Origin: DATAOG01 sp963782885
Lineage (GTDB): Bacteria > Pseudomonadota > Alphaproteobacteria > Geminicoccales > Geminicoccaceae
Reading direction: 5' to 3'
Length of the DNA: 64,000 bases
Assembly (NCBI GenBank): GCA_963782885.1
Contig: CAWALL010000004.1
Location: 62,001-126,000 of the forward strand
The notes below the pieces were generated by a model. The model was not told the origin of the DNA. It ran no database searches and was given only the letters and a program-made list of their open reading frames with translations. Below are positions 36,998 through 46,077 of this stretch, in pieces (the stretch's first letter is position 1; the number at the start of each line of letters is the position of its first letter). The position numbers and the translations under genes were made by a program.

Positions 36998-37813
36998 TCA
37001 GGCGGCGCGGACGTCGAGTTTGATCGGGCCGTCGGCGCGGCCGTGGATGAACTGGTCGACGTAGGGATTGCCGCTGTGGTCGATTTGGCCGACCGGGCCC
37101 TGCCAGATGATTTTTCCCATATAGAGCATCGCGATCCGGTCGGCGATCTTGCGCGCGGACGCCAGGTCGTGGGTGATCGAAAGCGCGGTCGCACCCAGCC
37201 GGCGGACCGCGCCGGCGATCAGCTCGTTGATCACGTCCGCCATGATCGGGTCGAGCCCGGTGGTCGGCTCGTCGAAGAACAGGATCTCCGGCTGGGTCGC
37301 GATCGCGCGTGCGAGCCCGACCCGCTTCTGCATGCCGCCCGAGAGCTCGGCCGGCGACAGATCGGCAACCGCCGGCGGCAGGCCGACCCGGCCCAGGACC
37401 TCGATCGCCCGCTCCCTGGCCTCGGGCCGCGGCAGCTTCTTGATCTGGAGCAGGCCGAAGGCGACGTTCTCCCAGACCAGCAGGCTGTCGAACAGGGCCG
37501 AGCCCTGGAACAGCATGCCGAACTTGTGCATCACCTGCTCGCGCTCCCGGCGCGACAGGCTGGTGACCTCCTGGCCATCGATCTCGATCAAGCCCCGGTC
37601 CGGCTGCAGGATGCCGAGGATGCACTTCAGCAGCACCGACTTGCCGGTGCCCGAGCCGCCGATCACGACGACCAACTCGCCCCGGCCGACGTCGAGGTCG
37701 AGGCCGTCGAGCACCTGCTTGGGCCCGAAGCGCTTGAAGAGACCACGGACCCGGATCTTGGGCTGGGTCGTGGCCGGGTTCTGCGATGGCATCTGCGGAG
37801 AGCTCTCGGTCAT
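36998..37813 (-). CDS. mlaF: ABC transporter ATP-binding protein of the Mla (MCE) type
   Basis: A 271-residue ATPase. Walker A is GGSGTGKSVLLKCIL, the signature LSGGMQKRVGLARAIA, and Walker B ILFFDEPTTGLDP, followed by the switch histidine in SITHD. The N-terminal GLFKRFGPKQVLDGLDLDV and the FQGSALFDSL segment are typical of MlaF/Ttg2A. With MlaE it energises phospholipid transport between inner and outer membrane. Its start overlaps the mlaE stop (ATGA). The substrate-binding MCE protein MlaD and the carrier MlaC are not next to it. Confidence 0.92.
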   Translation of the reverse strand: MTESSPQMPSQNPATTQPKIRVRGLFKRFGPKQVLDGLDLDVGRGELVVVIGGSGTGKSVLLKCILGILQPDRGLIEIDGQEVTSLSRREREQVMHKFGMLFQGSALFDSLLVWENVAFGLLQIKKLPRPEARERAIEVLGRVGLPPAVADLSPAELSGGMQKRVGLARAIATQPEILFFDEPTTGLDPIMADVINELIAGAVRRLGATALSITHDLASARKIADRIAMLYMGKIIWQGPVGQIDHSGNPYVDQFIHGRADGPIKLDVRAA

Positions 37814-38583
37814 TGGCTGAAGAACATCTGGGTGACCAGGTAGTTGGACGTCAGGATCAGAATCGAAGCCGAGACCACGGCCTTGGTGGTTGCGGCGCCG
37901 ACCCCCTGGGCGCCTCCTTTCGAGTGGTAACCCTGATAGCAGCCCATCAGCGCGACCAGGAAGCCGAACACCGCCGCCTTGACCAGACCCGAGATCACGT
38001 CCTGGGGCTCGAGGTACTGGAAGGTCCGGTGGATGTACTCGTAGGGCCCAAAACCCAGCTTGTAGATGCCGATCAGATAGCCGCCGAACACGCCGATGAT
38101 GTCGGCCACAACCACCAGGAGCGGCAGCATCAGGAGACCTGCGATCAGCCGCGGCCAGACCAGATACTTATAGGGGTCGGTCGAGAGCGTGGTCAGCGCG
38201 TCGATCTGCTCGGTGACCCGCATCGTGCCGATCTCGGCCGCCATCGAGGCGCCGACCCGGCCGGCGACCATCAGGCCCGCAAGCACCGGGCCGAGCTCGC
38301 GGGTCATCGACAGCACGACGATGGTCGCGACCGCGCTTCCGGCTTCAAAGCGCGAGAAACCGGTGTGGCTCTGGAGCGCCAGCACCATGCCCGTGAAGAT
38401 CGCGGTCAGCCCGACCACCGGCAGCGAGTAGTAGCCGATGTCGACCATCTGGCGGAGGATCATGCGCGGGTACCAGGGGCCGCGCAGCCCCTGCGCGATC
38501 GCGCGCCCGGCAAACAGCGTCAGATCGCCGACCGCAGCGAGGAAGTTCAGGAAGATCTGGCCGATCACGGCAACCGGGTTCAT
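37810..38583 (-). CDS. mlaE: ABC transporter permease of the Mla (MCE) type
   Basis: A 257-residue inner-membrane protein with about five to six membrane segments. Family marks are IGYYSLPVVGLTAIFTGMVLALQ, FEAGSAVATIVVLSMTRELGPVLAGLMVAGRVGASMAAEIGTMRVTEQIDAL and the C-terminal GYHSKGGAQGVGAATTKAVV. It is the core of the phospholipid-trafficking complex with mlaF. It is coupled on both sides: ATGA overlap with mlaF, and its ATG (38583) overlaps the alanine racemase stop. Confidence 0.93.
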   Translation of the reverse strand: MNPVAVIGQIFLNFLAAVGDLTLFAGRAIAQGLRGPWYPRMILRQMVDIGYYSLPVVGLTAIFTGMVLALQSHTGFSRFEAGSAVATIVVLSMTRELGPVLAGLMVAGRVGASMAAEIGTMRVTEQIDALTTLSTDPYKYLVWPRLIAGLLMLPLLVVVADIIGVFGGYLIGIYKLGFGPYEYIHRTFQYLEPQDVISGLVKAAVFGFLVALMGCYQGYHSKGGAQGVGAATTKAVVSASILILTSNYLVTQMFFSQ

Positions 38584-39692
38584 GCCGGGGTCTCTCGAGG
38601 TTCGGGCGGGATATACCTGCGCGCGAACCGGCTGCCAAGCCGCGTCAGAATCTCGTAGCCGATCGTGTCCGCCGCCCGGGCCAGCTCGTCGACCCCGTCC
38701 GGGCCGCCGATCAGGGTTACGATCGTGCCTGGTTGGACCGCATCGGCCGGCAACGCCGAGACGTCGAGCGCGATCAGGTCCATCGACACGCGCCCGGCGA
38801 GCGGCACGGCTTGGCCCTCGATCCGGGCGCTCGCCCGTCCGCCGGCGGCCCGCGGATAGCCATCGGCGTAGCCGACCGGCACGGTCGCGATCCGCATTCC
38901 CGGGCGGGTCGGATAGGTGGCGCCATAGCCGACCGTGCCCGGCCCTCGCACCTCGTGGACCTGGAGCACCGGGGCTTCGAGCGTGATCACCGGCGCCATC
39001 GGAGTGGCGCGTCCGGGGGTCGGATTGACGCCATAGAGCGCCACACCCGGCCGGCAGAGATCGTAGTGGAAGGCGGCCCCGAGGAAGATCCCGGACGAGT
39101 TGGCGAGGCTCGCCGGCGCCGGCGGCAGATACCGGCGCAATCGGTCGAAGCGCTGGCGCTGCTGCTCGTTGAGCGGGTTGTCGGGTTCCTCGGCGCAGGC
39201 CAGATGGCTCATCACGAGGACTAGGTCGAGGACGGGCAGGGCATCGGCGTCGAGCTGCTCGAGCTCGGTCTCGGCGAAGCCCAGCCGGCACATGCCGCTG
39301 TCGATCTGAAGCGCCGCCGGCAGCCGCCGGCCCGACCGGCGCGCCTGCCCGGCCCAGCGGGCGAGCTCGCCCGGATGGTTCAGCACCGGGATCAGGCCCG
39401 CCTCGGCCATGGCCGCTTCGGTCCCGGCCGGCAGGCCGTTCAGGACGTGAATCAGGGCCTCCGGCAACCGGCCGCGCAGCGCCCTGCCCTCGTCCGGATG
39501 GGCGACGAAAAAGCGCCGGCAGCCGGCGTCGGCGAGCGCGCCCGCGACCTCGAGAGCGCCGAGGCCATAGCCGTTCGCCTTGACCACTGCCGCGACCTCG
39601 CTGCCCGCGGCGGCCTGTTGCAGGCGCCAGTAGTTGTCGGTGAGCGCGTGGAGATCGATCGTCAGGAGCGCGCGCGACGCGTCAGTGGCCAT
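38580..39692 (-). CDS. alr: Alanine racemase
   Basis: A 370-residue PLP enzyme giving D-alanine for peptidoglycan. The PLP lysine is K38 in AVVKANGYGLG; further marks are HVLNGL, QIDSGMCRLGF, SHLACAEE, NSSGIFLG, RPGVALYG, and the catalytic tyrosine in VGYGATY. DLIALDVSA closes the C-terminal domain. The start overlaps the dnaB stop by 11 bp and its stop overlaps mlaE by 4 bp, so dnaB, alr, mlaE and mlaF form a tight leftward run. Confidence 0.96.
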   Translation of the reverse strand: MATDASRALLTIDLHALTDNYWRLQQAAAGSEVAAVVKANGYGLGALEVAGALADAGCRRFFVAHPDEGRALRGRLPEALIHVLNGLPAGTEAAMAEAGLIPVLNHPGELARWAGQARRSGRRLPAALQIDSGMCRLGFAETELEQLDADALPVLDLVLVMSHLACAEEPDNPLNEQQRQRFDRLRRYLPPAPASLANSSGIFLGAAFHYDLCRPGVALYGVNPTPGRATPMAPVITLEAPVLQVHEVRGPGTVGYGATYPTRPGMRIATVPVGYADGYPRAAGGRASARIEGQAVPLAGRVSMDLIALDVSALPADAVQPGTIVTLIGGPDGVDELARAADTIGYEILTRLGSRFARRYIPPEPRETPA

Positions 39693-41199
39693 TCACGATC
39701 ATATCGCGAAATTCGAAGTTGCTGAACCGGCCGCGGGCGGCGTCGAACGCCAGCTTAATCGAGCCGATCGGACCATTGCGCTGCTTGGCGATCATCAGAT
39801 CGGCGATACCTTGGCTCTTCTGGTAGCGCTCGATCCACTTGCGGTGCTCTTCCTCGTATTTGTCGTCGCTCTGGCCGGCCCGGGGCTGGGGCTCGGCCCG
39901 TTCCAGGTAATATTCGTCCCGATAGACGAACATGACGACGTCGGCGTCCTGCTCGATCGCCCCGGATTCGCGCAGGTCCGAGAGCTGCGGCCGCTTGTCC
40001 TCGCGCTGCTCGACCGCGCGCGACAGCTGCGAGAGCGCGAGCACCGGAATGTTGAGCTCCTTGGCGATCGCCTTCAGGCCCTGGGTGATCTCGGCGATCT
40101 CCTGGACCCGGTTGGTCTGGGCGGAGCTGCTGACCGGGCGGACCAGCTGCAGGTAGTCGACCACCAGCAGCGACAGGCCGTGGCGCCGCTTGAGCCGGCG
40201 CGCCCGGGTCCGCAGCGCGCCGACCGAGAGCGCCGGGGTGTCGTCGATGAACAGGGCACGGCCGGCCAGGTCCTGGCTCGCCTGGACCACCCGCTTGAAG
40301 TCCGAATCCTTGAGCTTGCCGCGGCGCAGGTCGTCGGAGCTCAGCTGGGCCTCCGCCGACAACAGGCGCATGGCCAGCTGCTCGGCCGACATCTCGAGCG
40401 AGAACAGGCCGACCGCATAGCGCCCGCCCGGCAGCCCGTCCGCCTCCGGGCCGACCGCCCTGCTGGCGGCGGCATTGGCGGCGATCGTGACCGCGAGCGC
40501 GGTCTTGCCCATGCTCGGCCGACCGGCCAGGATCACCAGGTCCGAGGACTGCAGGCCGCCCAGCTTCTCGTCGAGGTCGATTAGCCCGCTCGGCACGCCG
40601 GTCACCCGGCTGTCCTTGTGATAAGCCGCCTCGACCATCGTGATCGCGCTGGTCAGGACCGCCGGGAACTCGCGGAACCCGCCCTCGAACTCGCCTTCCT
40701 GCGCGAGCTTGAACAGCTGCTGCTCTGCTGCCTCGATCTGCTCGCGCCCGCTCTCGGGCAGGCTCGGGTCGTAGGCCTTGTTGACCACCTCCTCGCCGAC
40801 GTGGATCAGCCCGCGCTTGAGCCCGAGGTCGTGCAGCAGGCGGCCGTAGTCGCCGGCATTCAGGATGGTCTCGGCGGCGCGCGCCAGCCTCGCCAGATAA
40901 CGCGCGCCGTCCAGCTCGCGCAGGGCCTCGTCCTCGTCGAACGCGACCTTGAGGGTCAGATGGTCGGCGAGCCGCCCGCCCTCGATCAAACGGGCCATGG
41001 CCTCGAAGATCCGCGCGTGGACCGGCTCGTAGAAATGCTCCGGGCGCAGGAACTCCGAGACCCGGTGATAGGCCTCGTTGTTGATCAGGATTGCGCCGAG
41101 CAGCGCCTGCTCGGCCTCGATGTTGTGGGGCTGGGTGCGGAAGCCCGCCGGTGCCCGTGCCTCCAGGGCGTCCGGTTCGGACAGCAGGTCAGTGCTCAT
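39682..41199 (-). CDS. dnaB: Replicative DNA helicase
   Basis: A 505-residue hexameric helicase of the replisome. The N-terminal domain begins PHNIEAEQALLGAIL and contains FYEPVHARIFEAM. The RecA-like domain has Walker A AGRPSMGKTALAV, LFSLEMSAEQLAMRLL, and Walker B LLVVDYLQL, then ALSQLSRAVEQREDKRPQLSDLRESGAIEQDADVVMFVYRDEYY and the C-terminal IAKQRNGPIGSI. No intein is present. It is first in the leftward run; 189 bp separate its start from the stop of the next gene and must hold its promoter. Confidence 0.97.
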   Translation of the reverse strand: MSTDLLSEPDALEARAPAGFRTQPHNIEAEQALLGAILINNEAYHRVSEFLRPEHFYEPVHARIFEAMARLIEGGRLADHLTLKVAFDEDEALRELDGARYLARLARAAETILNAGDYGRLLHDLGLKRGLIHVGEEVVNKAYDPSLPESGREQIEAAEQQLFKLAQEGEFEGGFREFPAVLTSAITMVEAAYHKDSRVTGVPSGLIDLDEKLGGLQSSDLVILAGRPSMGKTALAVTIAANAAASRAVGPEADGLPGGRYAVGLFSLEMSAEQLAMRLLSAEAQLSSDDLRRGKLKDSDFKRVVQASQDLAGRALFIDDTPALSVGALRTRARRLKRRHGLSLLVVDYLQLVRPVSSSAQTNRVQEIAEITQGLKAIAKELNIPVLALSQLSRAVEQREDKRPQLSDLRESGAIEQDADVVMFVYRDEYYLERAEPQPRAGQSDDKYEEEHRKWIERYQKSQGIADLMIAKQRNGPIGSIKLAFDAARGRFSNFEFRDMIVNGH

Positions 41200-41388
41200 G
41201 TCACGAAACTATCACACGAGCGGCGCTGCCGCGGCGCGCTAATTTGCCCACAGCAATGTGGATTACGGGGAGGGAAGCGCAGCCATTTTTACCGATCGAG
41301 GCTGAGCCTCAAAACGGGCGCTCCCCGTGTCGCGCGCGCCACATCCCGCCCGGAAGCCGGCGATCCCGCGGGGTCCCGCCGCGCGCCA

Positions 41389-42585
41389 TTATTGACCGAC
41401 CCACCGGGAGATCAGGGTCGCATCGGACCTGATCTGCTCGTACTGGTCCTGGATGAAGCGCATGGTGTCGTCGCCGTACGGCGCCTCCGGGGCGGTGCCC
41501 TTGACCCCTCGTTCGGCGAGATCGAGCGTCATGCGCAGGGCCACGTAGTGCGGGGTGGCGAAGCCCGCCCGGGCGGCAAGCGCCGCGAGGCCGCGCCGGT
41601 CGACGCCGTACAGCAGCTGGCGGACGCGCCGCGGGTCAGCATCCGCGAGCAGGGCGATGCCCGCTTCGAACCGGCTGATCTCGCCATCGCGCAGGTAGGT
41701 CAGGAGCTGCTCGGGGCCGAGCTCGCCGACCGTGAGCCGGTCACGCAGCTCGCGCTCGAGCGAGCGTTCGCCATGCTCGCGGGCGACGATATTGATCGTC
41801 GCGCGCTCGCGGGTCGCCGCGATCAGCTGGCGGGCCTCTTCCGCGGTCATCCGGCGCTTGCGCACGAGCTCCCACTCGAGCCGCTCGCCGATCTCGGCGA
41901 CCATGCGGTCGACCAGCTCGTAAGGCAGCGCCGGCCGGCGCACCAGCCGATCCTGGATGCCACGGTCGTTGCGGTAGTCGTCGGCCAGCCGGGTCAACGT
42001 CCCGAGCGAGATCTGGGCGCCGCTGTTGCCGGCCAGACGGGCGATCACCTCGGCATCGCCGGCCTCGGCGACGATGTCCGACAGATACTCCGAGAGATGT
42101 TCGCGTCCGGCGACCGCGAAGGCATACTGCAGGGCGTGGGTCCGGACGATCTCGGCGAGGTCCTCGTCGCCGAGCACGGGGCTGCGCTCGAGCACCAGCC
42201 GGGCGACCTCGATCTCGTCGCGCGCCATCCGCATGGCGACGGCGTGCGGCAGATGCGGGCTGGCGGCCACCGTCTCGGCGAGCGCCTGGCGGACGCTCTT
42301 CTCCAGGTCCCTGACCAACAGCAGGAGGACGGACTCGGCGAGCGACTTGGTTTCGCTCTCGATCAGGCTGTCGTATTGTCGTCCGAACTTGGCCGCGAGC
42401 GTGGCGCGGGCGCCGGTCGAGGGATTGCCGCGCAGCTCTTGGACGTCGGCGAGCGACAGCGCTTGCGCCGGCGCGGCGGATGCGGCGCCGCCCTGGACCG
42501 GCTGGGCACCGCCCTGGAGCAGTTGGGCGCGGCGCCGACCGAGAGCGCTGGGGTCGGACGCAGCCTGAGCCGCTGGTGCTGTCAT
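41389..42585 (-). CDS. DUF2336-domain protein
   Basis: A 398-residue, largely helical protein with a disordered, alanine-rich N-terminus (1-45). The rest carries repeat-like helical hairpins typical of DUF2336 (VRQALAETVAASPHLPHAVAMRMARDEIEVARLVLERSPVL, and again YLRDGEISRFEAGIALLADADPRRVRQLL), a domain found mainly in alphaproteobacteria. In some relatives it accompanies regulatory or signalling genes; no catalytic motif is visible. It is divergent from mmcB with 140 bp between starts. Confidence 0.83.
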   Translation of the reverse strand: MTAPAAQAASDPSALGRRRAQLLQGGAQPVQGGAASAAPAQALSLADVQELRGNPSTGARATLAAKFGRQYDSLIESETKSLAESVLLLLVRDLEKSVRQALAETVAASPHLPHAVAMRMARDEIEVARLVLERSPVLGDEDLAEIVRTHALQYAFAVAGREHLSEYLSDIVAEAGDAEVIARLAGNSGAQISLGTLTRLADDYRNDRGIQDRLVRRPALPYELVDRMVAEIGERLEWELVRKRRMTAEEARQLIAATRERATINIVAREHGERSLERELRDRLTVGELGPEQLLTYLRDGEISRFEAGIALLADADPRRVRQLLYGVDRRGLAALAARAGFATPHYVALRMTLDLAERGVKGTAPEAPYGDDTMRFIQDQYEQIRSDATLISRWVGQ

Positions 42586-42725
42586 GGCGTTCTCTTGCTC
42601 CCGGATGGGCTTTCGTTGGGCGCGTTGCCGGCCGAATCGCTGCCATGGGTGGCGCCGGGCACGCGCCTGATTGTGACCGGCGCGGAGTTAAGGTTCTCTT
42701 GAGTCCCGACCCGCGACCGCCGGCG

Positions 42726-43151
42726 ATGACCGCCCTCGGCGCCGCCGAGATCCTGCGCGGTGTGGCCCGTGCGCTCGCGGCCGCGGACCAGGCGGTGGTC
42801 GCCGAGCTCGCGCTCGCCAATGGTCGCCGGGCCGACCTGGTCGCCCTCGATCGGACCGGCACGATCACGCTGGTCGAGGTCAAGGCGAGCCGCGCCGATT
42901 TCCTCGCCGACCGCAAATGGCCGGCCTACCTCGGCTACTGCGATCGGTTCTATTTCGCGGTCGCGGACGGCTTCCCGCTCGAGCTGCTGCCGCCGGAGGA
43001 GGGACTGATCCGGGCCGACCGCTTCGCCGCCGAGGTGCTGCGCGAGGCTCCGCTCCGCACGCTCGGCGCAGCCCGTCGCAAGGCGCTGCTGATCCGCTTC
43101 GCCCGGGCCTCCGCCGGCCGCCTGCGGGCACTGCTGGATCCGCCGCTGTGA
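42726..43151 (+). CDS. mmcB: MmcB-family DNA repair protein
   Basis: A 141-residue protein with the restriction-endonuclease-like core of MmcB: NGRRADLVALDRTGTITLVEVKASRADFLADRKWPAYLGYCDRFYFAV. The D-x-E-x-K pattern (RADLVALD, then EVK) is kept. In Caulobacter the homologue is part of the SOS response to DNA damage. Start chosen at ATG 42726. I looked for a GTTC-N7-GTTC LexA box upstream and did not find one. It is convergent with nudC, with 19 bp between ends. Confidence 0.85.
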   Translation: MTALGAAEILRGVARALAAADQAVVAELALANGRRADLVALDRTGTITLVEVKASRADFLADRKWPAYLGYCDRFYFAVADGFPLELLPPEEGLIRADRFAAEVLREAPLRTLGAARRKALLIRFARASAGRLRALLDPPL

Positions 43152-43170
43152 GCGGCGGGCGCGGGGCCGC

Positions 43171-44085
43171 TCAGTCCGTCGACTTCTCGAACAGCCAGTC
43201 CTCGATCAGGTGGCGGGCGATCGAATCCGGGTTGGGCAGCTGCACCGGCCGGCGCTCCGGGTCGATCAGCTCGGCGCGCGTGTACCAGCCGGCGGCGACC
43301 AGCTCCTCGGGGTCGATCCGCAGCTCGTCGCTGCGCGCGCTGGCGCGGAACCCGAGCATCAGCGACGCCGGAAACGGCCAGGGCTGCGAGGAGCGGTACT
43401 GCACGCGGTCGAGCTCGACCCCTGCCTCCTCGTAGATCTCGCGCCGGACCGTCTCCTCAAGCAATTCGCCGGGCTCGACGAACCCGGCAAGCGTCGAGTA
43501 CATGCCAGCCGGAAAGCGCGCCGAGCGCCCGAGCAGGCAGCGTTCGCCGAGCTCGGGATGGCTATGGGTCACCAGCACGATCACCGCCGGATCGCTGCGG
43601 GGAAAATGCTGCGCGCCGCAGCTCTCGCAGCGCCGCACGTGCCCGCCCTGCTCGCTCGTCGTCGGCCCGCCGCAGACGCCGCAGAAACGGTGCCGGCTGT
43701 GCCAGTGGGCGAGCGCCCGGGCGTAGGCGAACCAGCCGGCCTGCCTGGCCGGCAGCCGTGCGCCGACCGCGCGCACCTCGACGAACCGGCCGCTCGGTGG
43801 CTCGGTCAGCCCGAGATCGGCCGCGAACAGGCCAACCCCATCGTGCTCGCCCAGGAAAATCGCCGTCTCGGGCAGCGGGTCGCCGAGCTCGGCCACGGTC
43901 AGGAGCAGGGCCGAGGGTTCGTCGGTCGCGGCCACCAATATTTCCAGGCCCGACATCAGGATCACCCGCGTGTCCGGGTCGGCGCGCCGCGCGTTGAGCC
44001 AGCCGGCATCAAGCCGCCGATGGGCGGCGCGATCATGGCCGGCACCGCTGTAGCGATGCGGCGGCGGGTTGGACAGGCGCGCCAT
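43171..44085 (-). CDS. nudC: NAD(+) diphosphatase / NADH pyrophosphatase
   Basis: A 304-residue Nudix hydrolase. It has the four-cysteine zinc ribbon (CGVCGG, then CESCG), the Nudix box GFVEPGELLEETVRREIYEEAGVEL, and the NADH-specific SQPWPFPASLM just after it. It hydrolyses NADH/NAD to NMNH and AMP and, in E. coli, removes NAD caps from RNA. Start ATG 44085 has AAGGAG at 44091-44096 (on the minus strand). It is divergent from the 4.5S RNA gene across about 115 bp. Confidence 0.93.
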   Translation of the reverse strand: MARLSNPPPHRYSGAGHDRAAHRRLDAGWLNARRADPDTRVILMSGLEILVAATDEPSALLLTVAELGDPLPETAIFLGEHDGVGLFAADLGLTEPPSGRFVEVRAVGARLPARQAGWFAYARALAHWHSRHRFCGVCGGPTTSEQGGHVRRCESCGAQHFPRSDPAVIVLVTHSHPELGERCLLGRSARFPAGMYSTLAGFVEPGELLEETVRREIYEEAGVELDRVQYRSSQPWPFPASLMLGFRASARSDELRIDPEELVAAGWYTRAELIDPERRPVQLPNPDSIARHLIEDWLFEKSTD

Positions 44086-44167
44086 GGCCACTCCTTGGGT
44101 GCGGCCCTCACTGTACGCCAAGGCGTGAGCGCCACCAATGGCGCGCGCGGCTCCGCCTGCCGGCGGC

Positions 44168-44196
44168 TTGCACTCGGCGGGCGGAAGCCCGATATT
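44168..44196 (+). promoter_or_regulatory. Probable promoter of the 4.5S RNA gene
   Basis: TTGCAC (44168-44173) and GATATT (44191-44196) with a 17-nt spacer. The folded RNA begins at 44203, seven nt after the -10 box, as expected for a start site. The position makes this the best-supported promoter in the window, although both boxes are imperfect. Confidence 0.6.
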
Positions 44197-44202
44197 GGCC
44201 TC

Positions 44203-44298
44203 GGGGAGCTGGCGGCGGACGGTCCACTCGCCAACCCGGTCAGGTCCGGAAGGAAGCAGCCGTAACGAGCTCGGGCCGGGTCGCAGTGCCAGCTCCCT
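44203..44298 (+). ncRNA. ffs: Signal recognition particle RNA (4.5S RNA)
   Basis: The core carries the highly conserved GGTCAGGTCCGGAAGGAAGC, followed by AGCC, which forms the Ffh-binding helix with its GGAA tetraloop and the symmetric internal loop. The outer stem closes by GGGAGCTGGC (from 44204) with GCCAGCTCCC (44288-44297). Size is about 96 nt, right for the short SRP RNA. It guides ribosomes making membrane proteins to FtsY. The gene sits just upstream of dnaX, an arrangement common in alphaproteobacteria. Confidence 0.95.
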
Positions 44299-44339
44299 TT
44301 CCGCCTCCCATTCCGGACCCGTCGCCGGGGCCAGGTCCG

Positions 44340-46043
44340 ATGCCCGACAGCGCCGCCCAACCAGCCACCAGCCTCGTCGATCCTGGCGGTCGGCGGATCG
44401 AGCCTTATCGGGTGCTCGCCCGGACCTACCGGCCGCAGCGCCTGTCGGAGTTGATCGGCCAGGCGCCGCTGGTCCGGACGCTGACCAACGCACTGCGCAC
44501 CGGCCGGATCGCGCACGCATTCCTTCTGACCGGCATCCGCGGGGTCGGCAAGACCACGACCGCGCGGATCATCGCCCGCGCGCTGAACTGCGTCGGTCCG
44601 GACGGTCAGGGGCAGCCGACGCCCGAGCCCTGCGGCGTCTGCGGCCATTGCGTCGCGATCGCCGAGGGCCGGCACATCGACGTGCTCGAGATGGACGCCG
44701 CGACCCGGACCGGCATCGACGACGTCCGCGAGCTGGTCGACAGCGTGCGCTACGCGCCAACCTCGGCCCGCTACAAGGTCTACATCGTCGACGAGGTCCA
44801 CATGCTGTCGGAGAAGGCCTTCAACGGCCTGCTCAAGACGCTCGAGGAGCCGCCGCCGCAGACCATCTTCATCTTCGCCACGACCGAGGTGCGCAAGGTC
44901 CCGGTCACCGTGCTCTCGCGCTGCCAGCGCTTCGACCTGCGCCGGGTCGAGGGTGAGCGCTTGCGCGAGCATCTGGCCGGGATCGCGGCCAAAGAGCGGG
45001 TCCGGGTCGAGGACGGCGCGCTCGCGCTGCTGGTGCGCGCGGCCGAGGGCTCGGTCCGCGACGGCCTGTCGCTGCTCGACCAGGCGATCGCGCTGCACGG
45101 TGCCGACGCCGAGGCGGCGATCACCGCGGTGCACGTGCAGGACATGCTGGGCCTTGCCGATCGCGGCCGGGTGCTGGACCTGTTCGAGCGGCTCGTGCAG
45201 GGAGACCTCAAGGGCGCGCTCGATGGCCTTCGCGAGCTCCACGACCTCGGCACCGAGCCCGAGGCGGTGCTGCAGGACCTGCTCGAGATCAGCCACTGGC
45301 TGACCCGGATCAAGGTCGCGCCCGAGGCCGCGGAGGCGTTCGGCGTGGCAGCAACCGACGCCGAGCGCGGCCGCACCCTGGCCGAAGGTCTGGGCATCCC
45401 GGTGCTCGCCCGCAACTGGCAGATGCTGCTCAAAGGCCTGGACGACGTGCGGCAGGCGCCGAGCCCGCTGCTGGCGGCCGAGATGGTACTGGTGCGGCTC
45501 GCCTACGTCGCCGAGCTGCCGCCGCCGGCGGAGCTCGCCCGCCAAGTGGCGGGCGGCCGGGAGCCGTCGCCGGCGGCGCCGCGGGCGCCACGCCCGGCCG
45601 GTACCGGCGTGACCGCGCTCGCGGTTGCCGAACCGCCGCCGGCACCGTTTGAGGCGCCCGCACCGGAGCGCGCACAGCCGACCTCATTCGCCGAGACGGT
45701 CGACCTGTTCCGCCGATTGGGCGAGCCGATGCTGCACAGCTGGCTGTACCAGGCCGCCCATCTGGTGCATTTCGAGCCCGGCCGGATCGAGCTGCGCCTG
45801 GGCGCCGGCACGCCCGCCGGCCTGTCCGGCCGGATCGCCGCCGCGCTCAACCGCTGGACCGGCCGGCCGTGGCTGGTCAGCGTCGGCGCCGAGGGTGCCG
45901 CCGCGGCGCCGACGCTCGCCGAGCAGGCCGCGGCCGCCAAGCGCGAGCGGATCGACGCACTCGCCCGGGACCCGCGGGTCGCGCCGGTCCTCGCGAGCTT
46001 CCCCGGGGCCCGGATCGTCGACGTGCGATCGGCCGCGGACTGA
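44340..46043 (+). CDS. dnaX: DNA polymerase III subunit tau/gamma
   Basis: A 567-residue clamp-loader subunit. YRVLARTYRPQRLSELIGQ opens the AAA+ domain; Walker A is GIRGVGKTTTARI; the zinc knuckle is CGVCGHC, with a first cysteine about 12 residues earlier in ALNC; Walker B is VYIVDEVHMLS; the sensor region is TTEVRKVPVTVLSRCQRFDLRR. An alanine/proline-rich linker (about 395-470) leads to the C-terminal tau domain. Start is ATG 44340, because an upstream ATG at 44286 lies within the 4.5S RNA. No A-rich slippery site for a gamma form was seen. It leads the run dnaX-ybaB-recR. Confidence 0.96.
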   Translation: MPDSAAQPATSLVDPGGRRIEPYRVLARTYRPQRLSELIGQAPLVRTLTNALRTGRIAHAFLLTGIRGVGKTTTARIIARALNCVGPDGQGQPTPEPCGVCGHCVAIAEGRHIDVLEMDAATRTGIDDVRELVDSVRYAPTSARYKVYIVDEVHMLSEKAFNGLLKTLEEPPPQTIFIFATTEVRKVPVTVLSRCQRFDLRRVEGERLREHLAGIAAKERVRVEDGALALLVRAAEGSVRDGLSLLDQAIALHGADAEAAITAVHVQDMLGLADRGRVLDLFERLVQGDLKGALDGLRELHDLGTEPEAVLQDLLEISHWLTRIKVAPEAAEAFGVAATDAERGRTLAEGLGIPVLARNWQMLLKGLDDVRQAPSPLLAAEMVLVRLAYVAELPPPAELARQVAGGREPSPAAPRAPRPAGTGVTALAVAEPPPAPFEAPAPERAQPTSFAETVDLFRRLGEPMLHSWLYQAAHLVHFEPGRIELRLGAGTPAGLSGRIAAALNRWTGRPWLVSVGAEGAAAAPTLAEQAAAAKRERIDALARDPRVAPVLASFPGARIVDVRSAAD

Positions 46044-46077
46044 CGACGACCCACCCCTGCCCCAGACCGGAGCGACT

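Noticed and set aside
42586..42725. LexA box upstream of mmcB
   Set aside because: GTTC occurs twice (in GTTCTCTTG at about 42590 and 42692), but not in the GTTC-N7-GTTC arrangement.
44340..46043. Programmed frameshift in dnaX giving a gamma subunit
   Set aside because: No A-rich slippery heptamer was seen in the gene.
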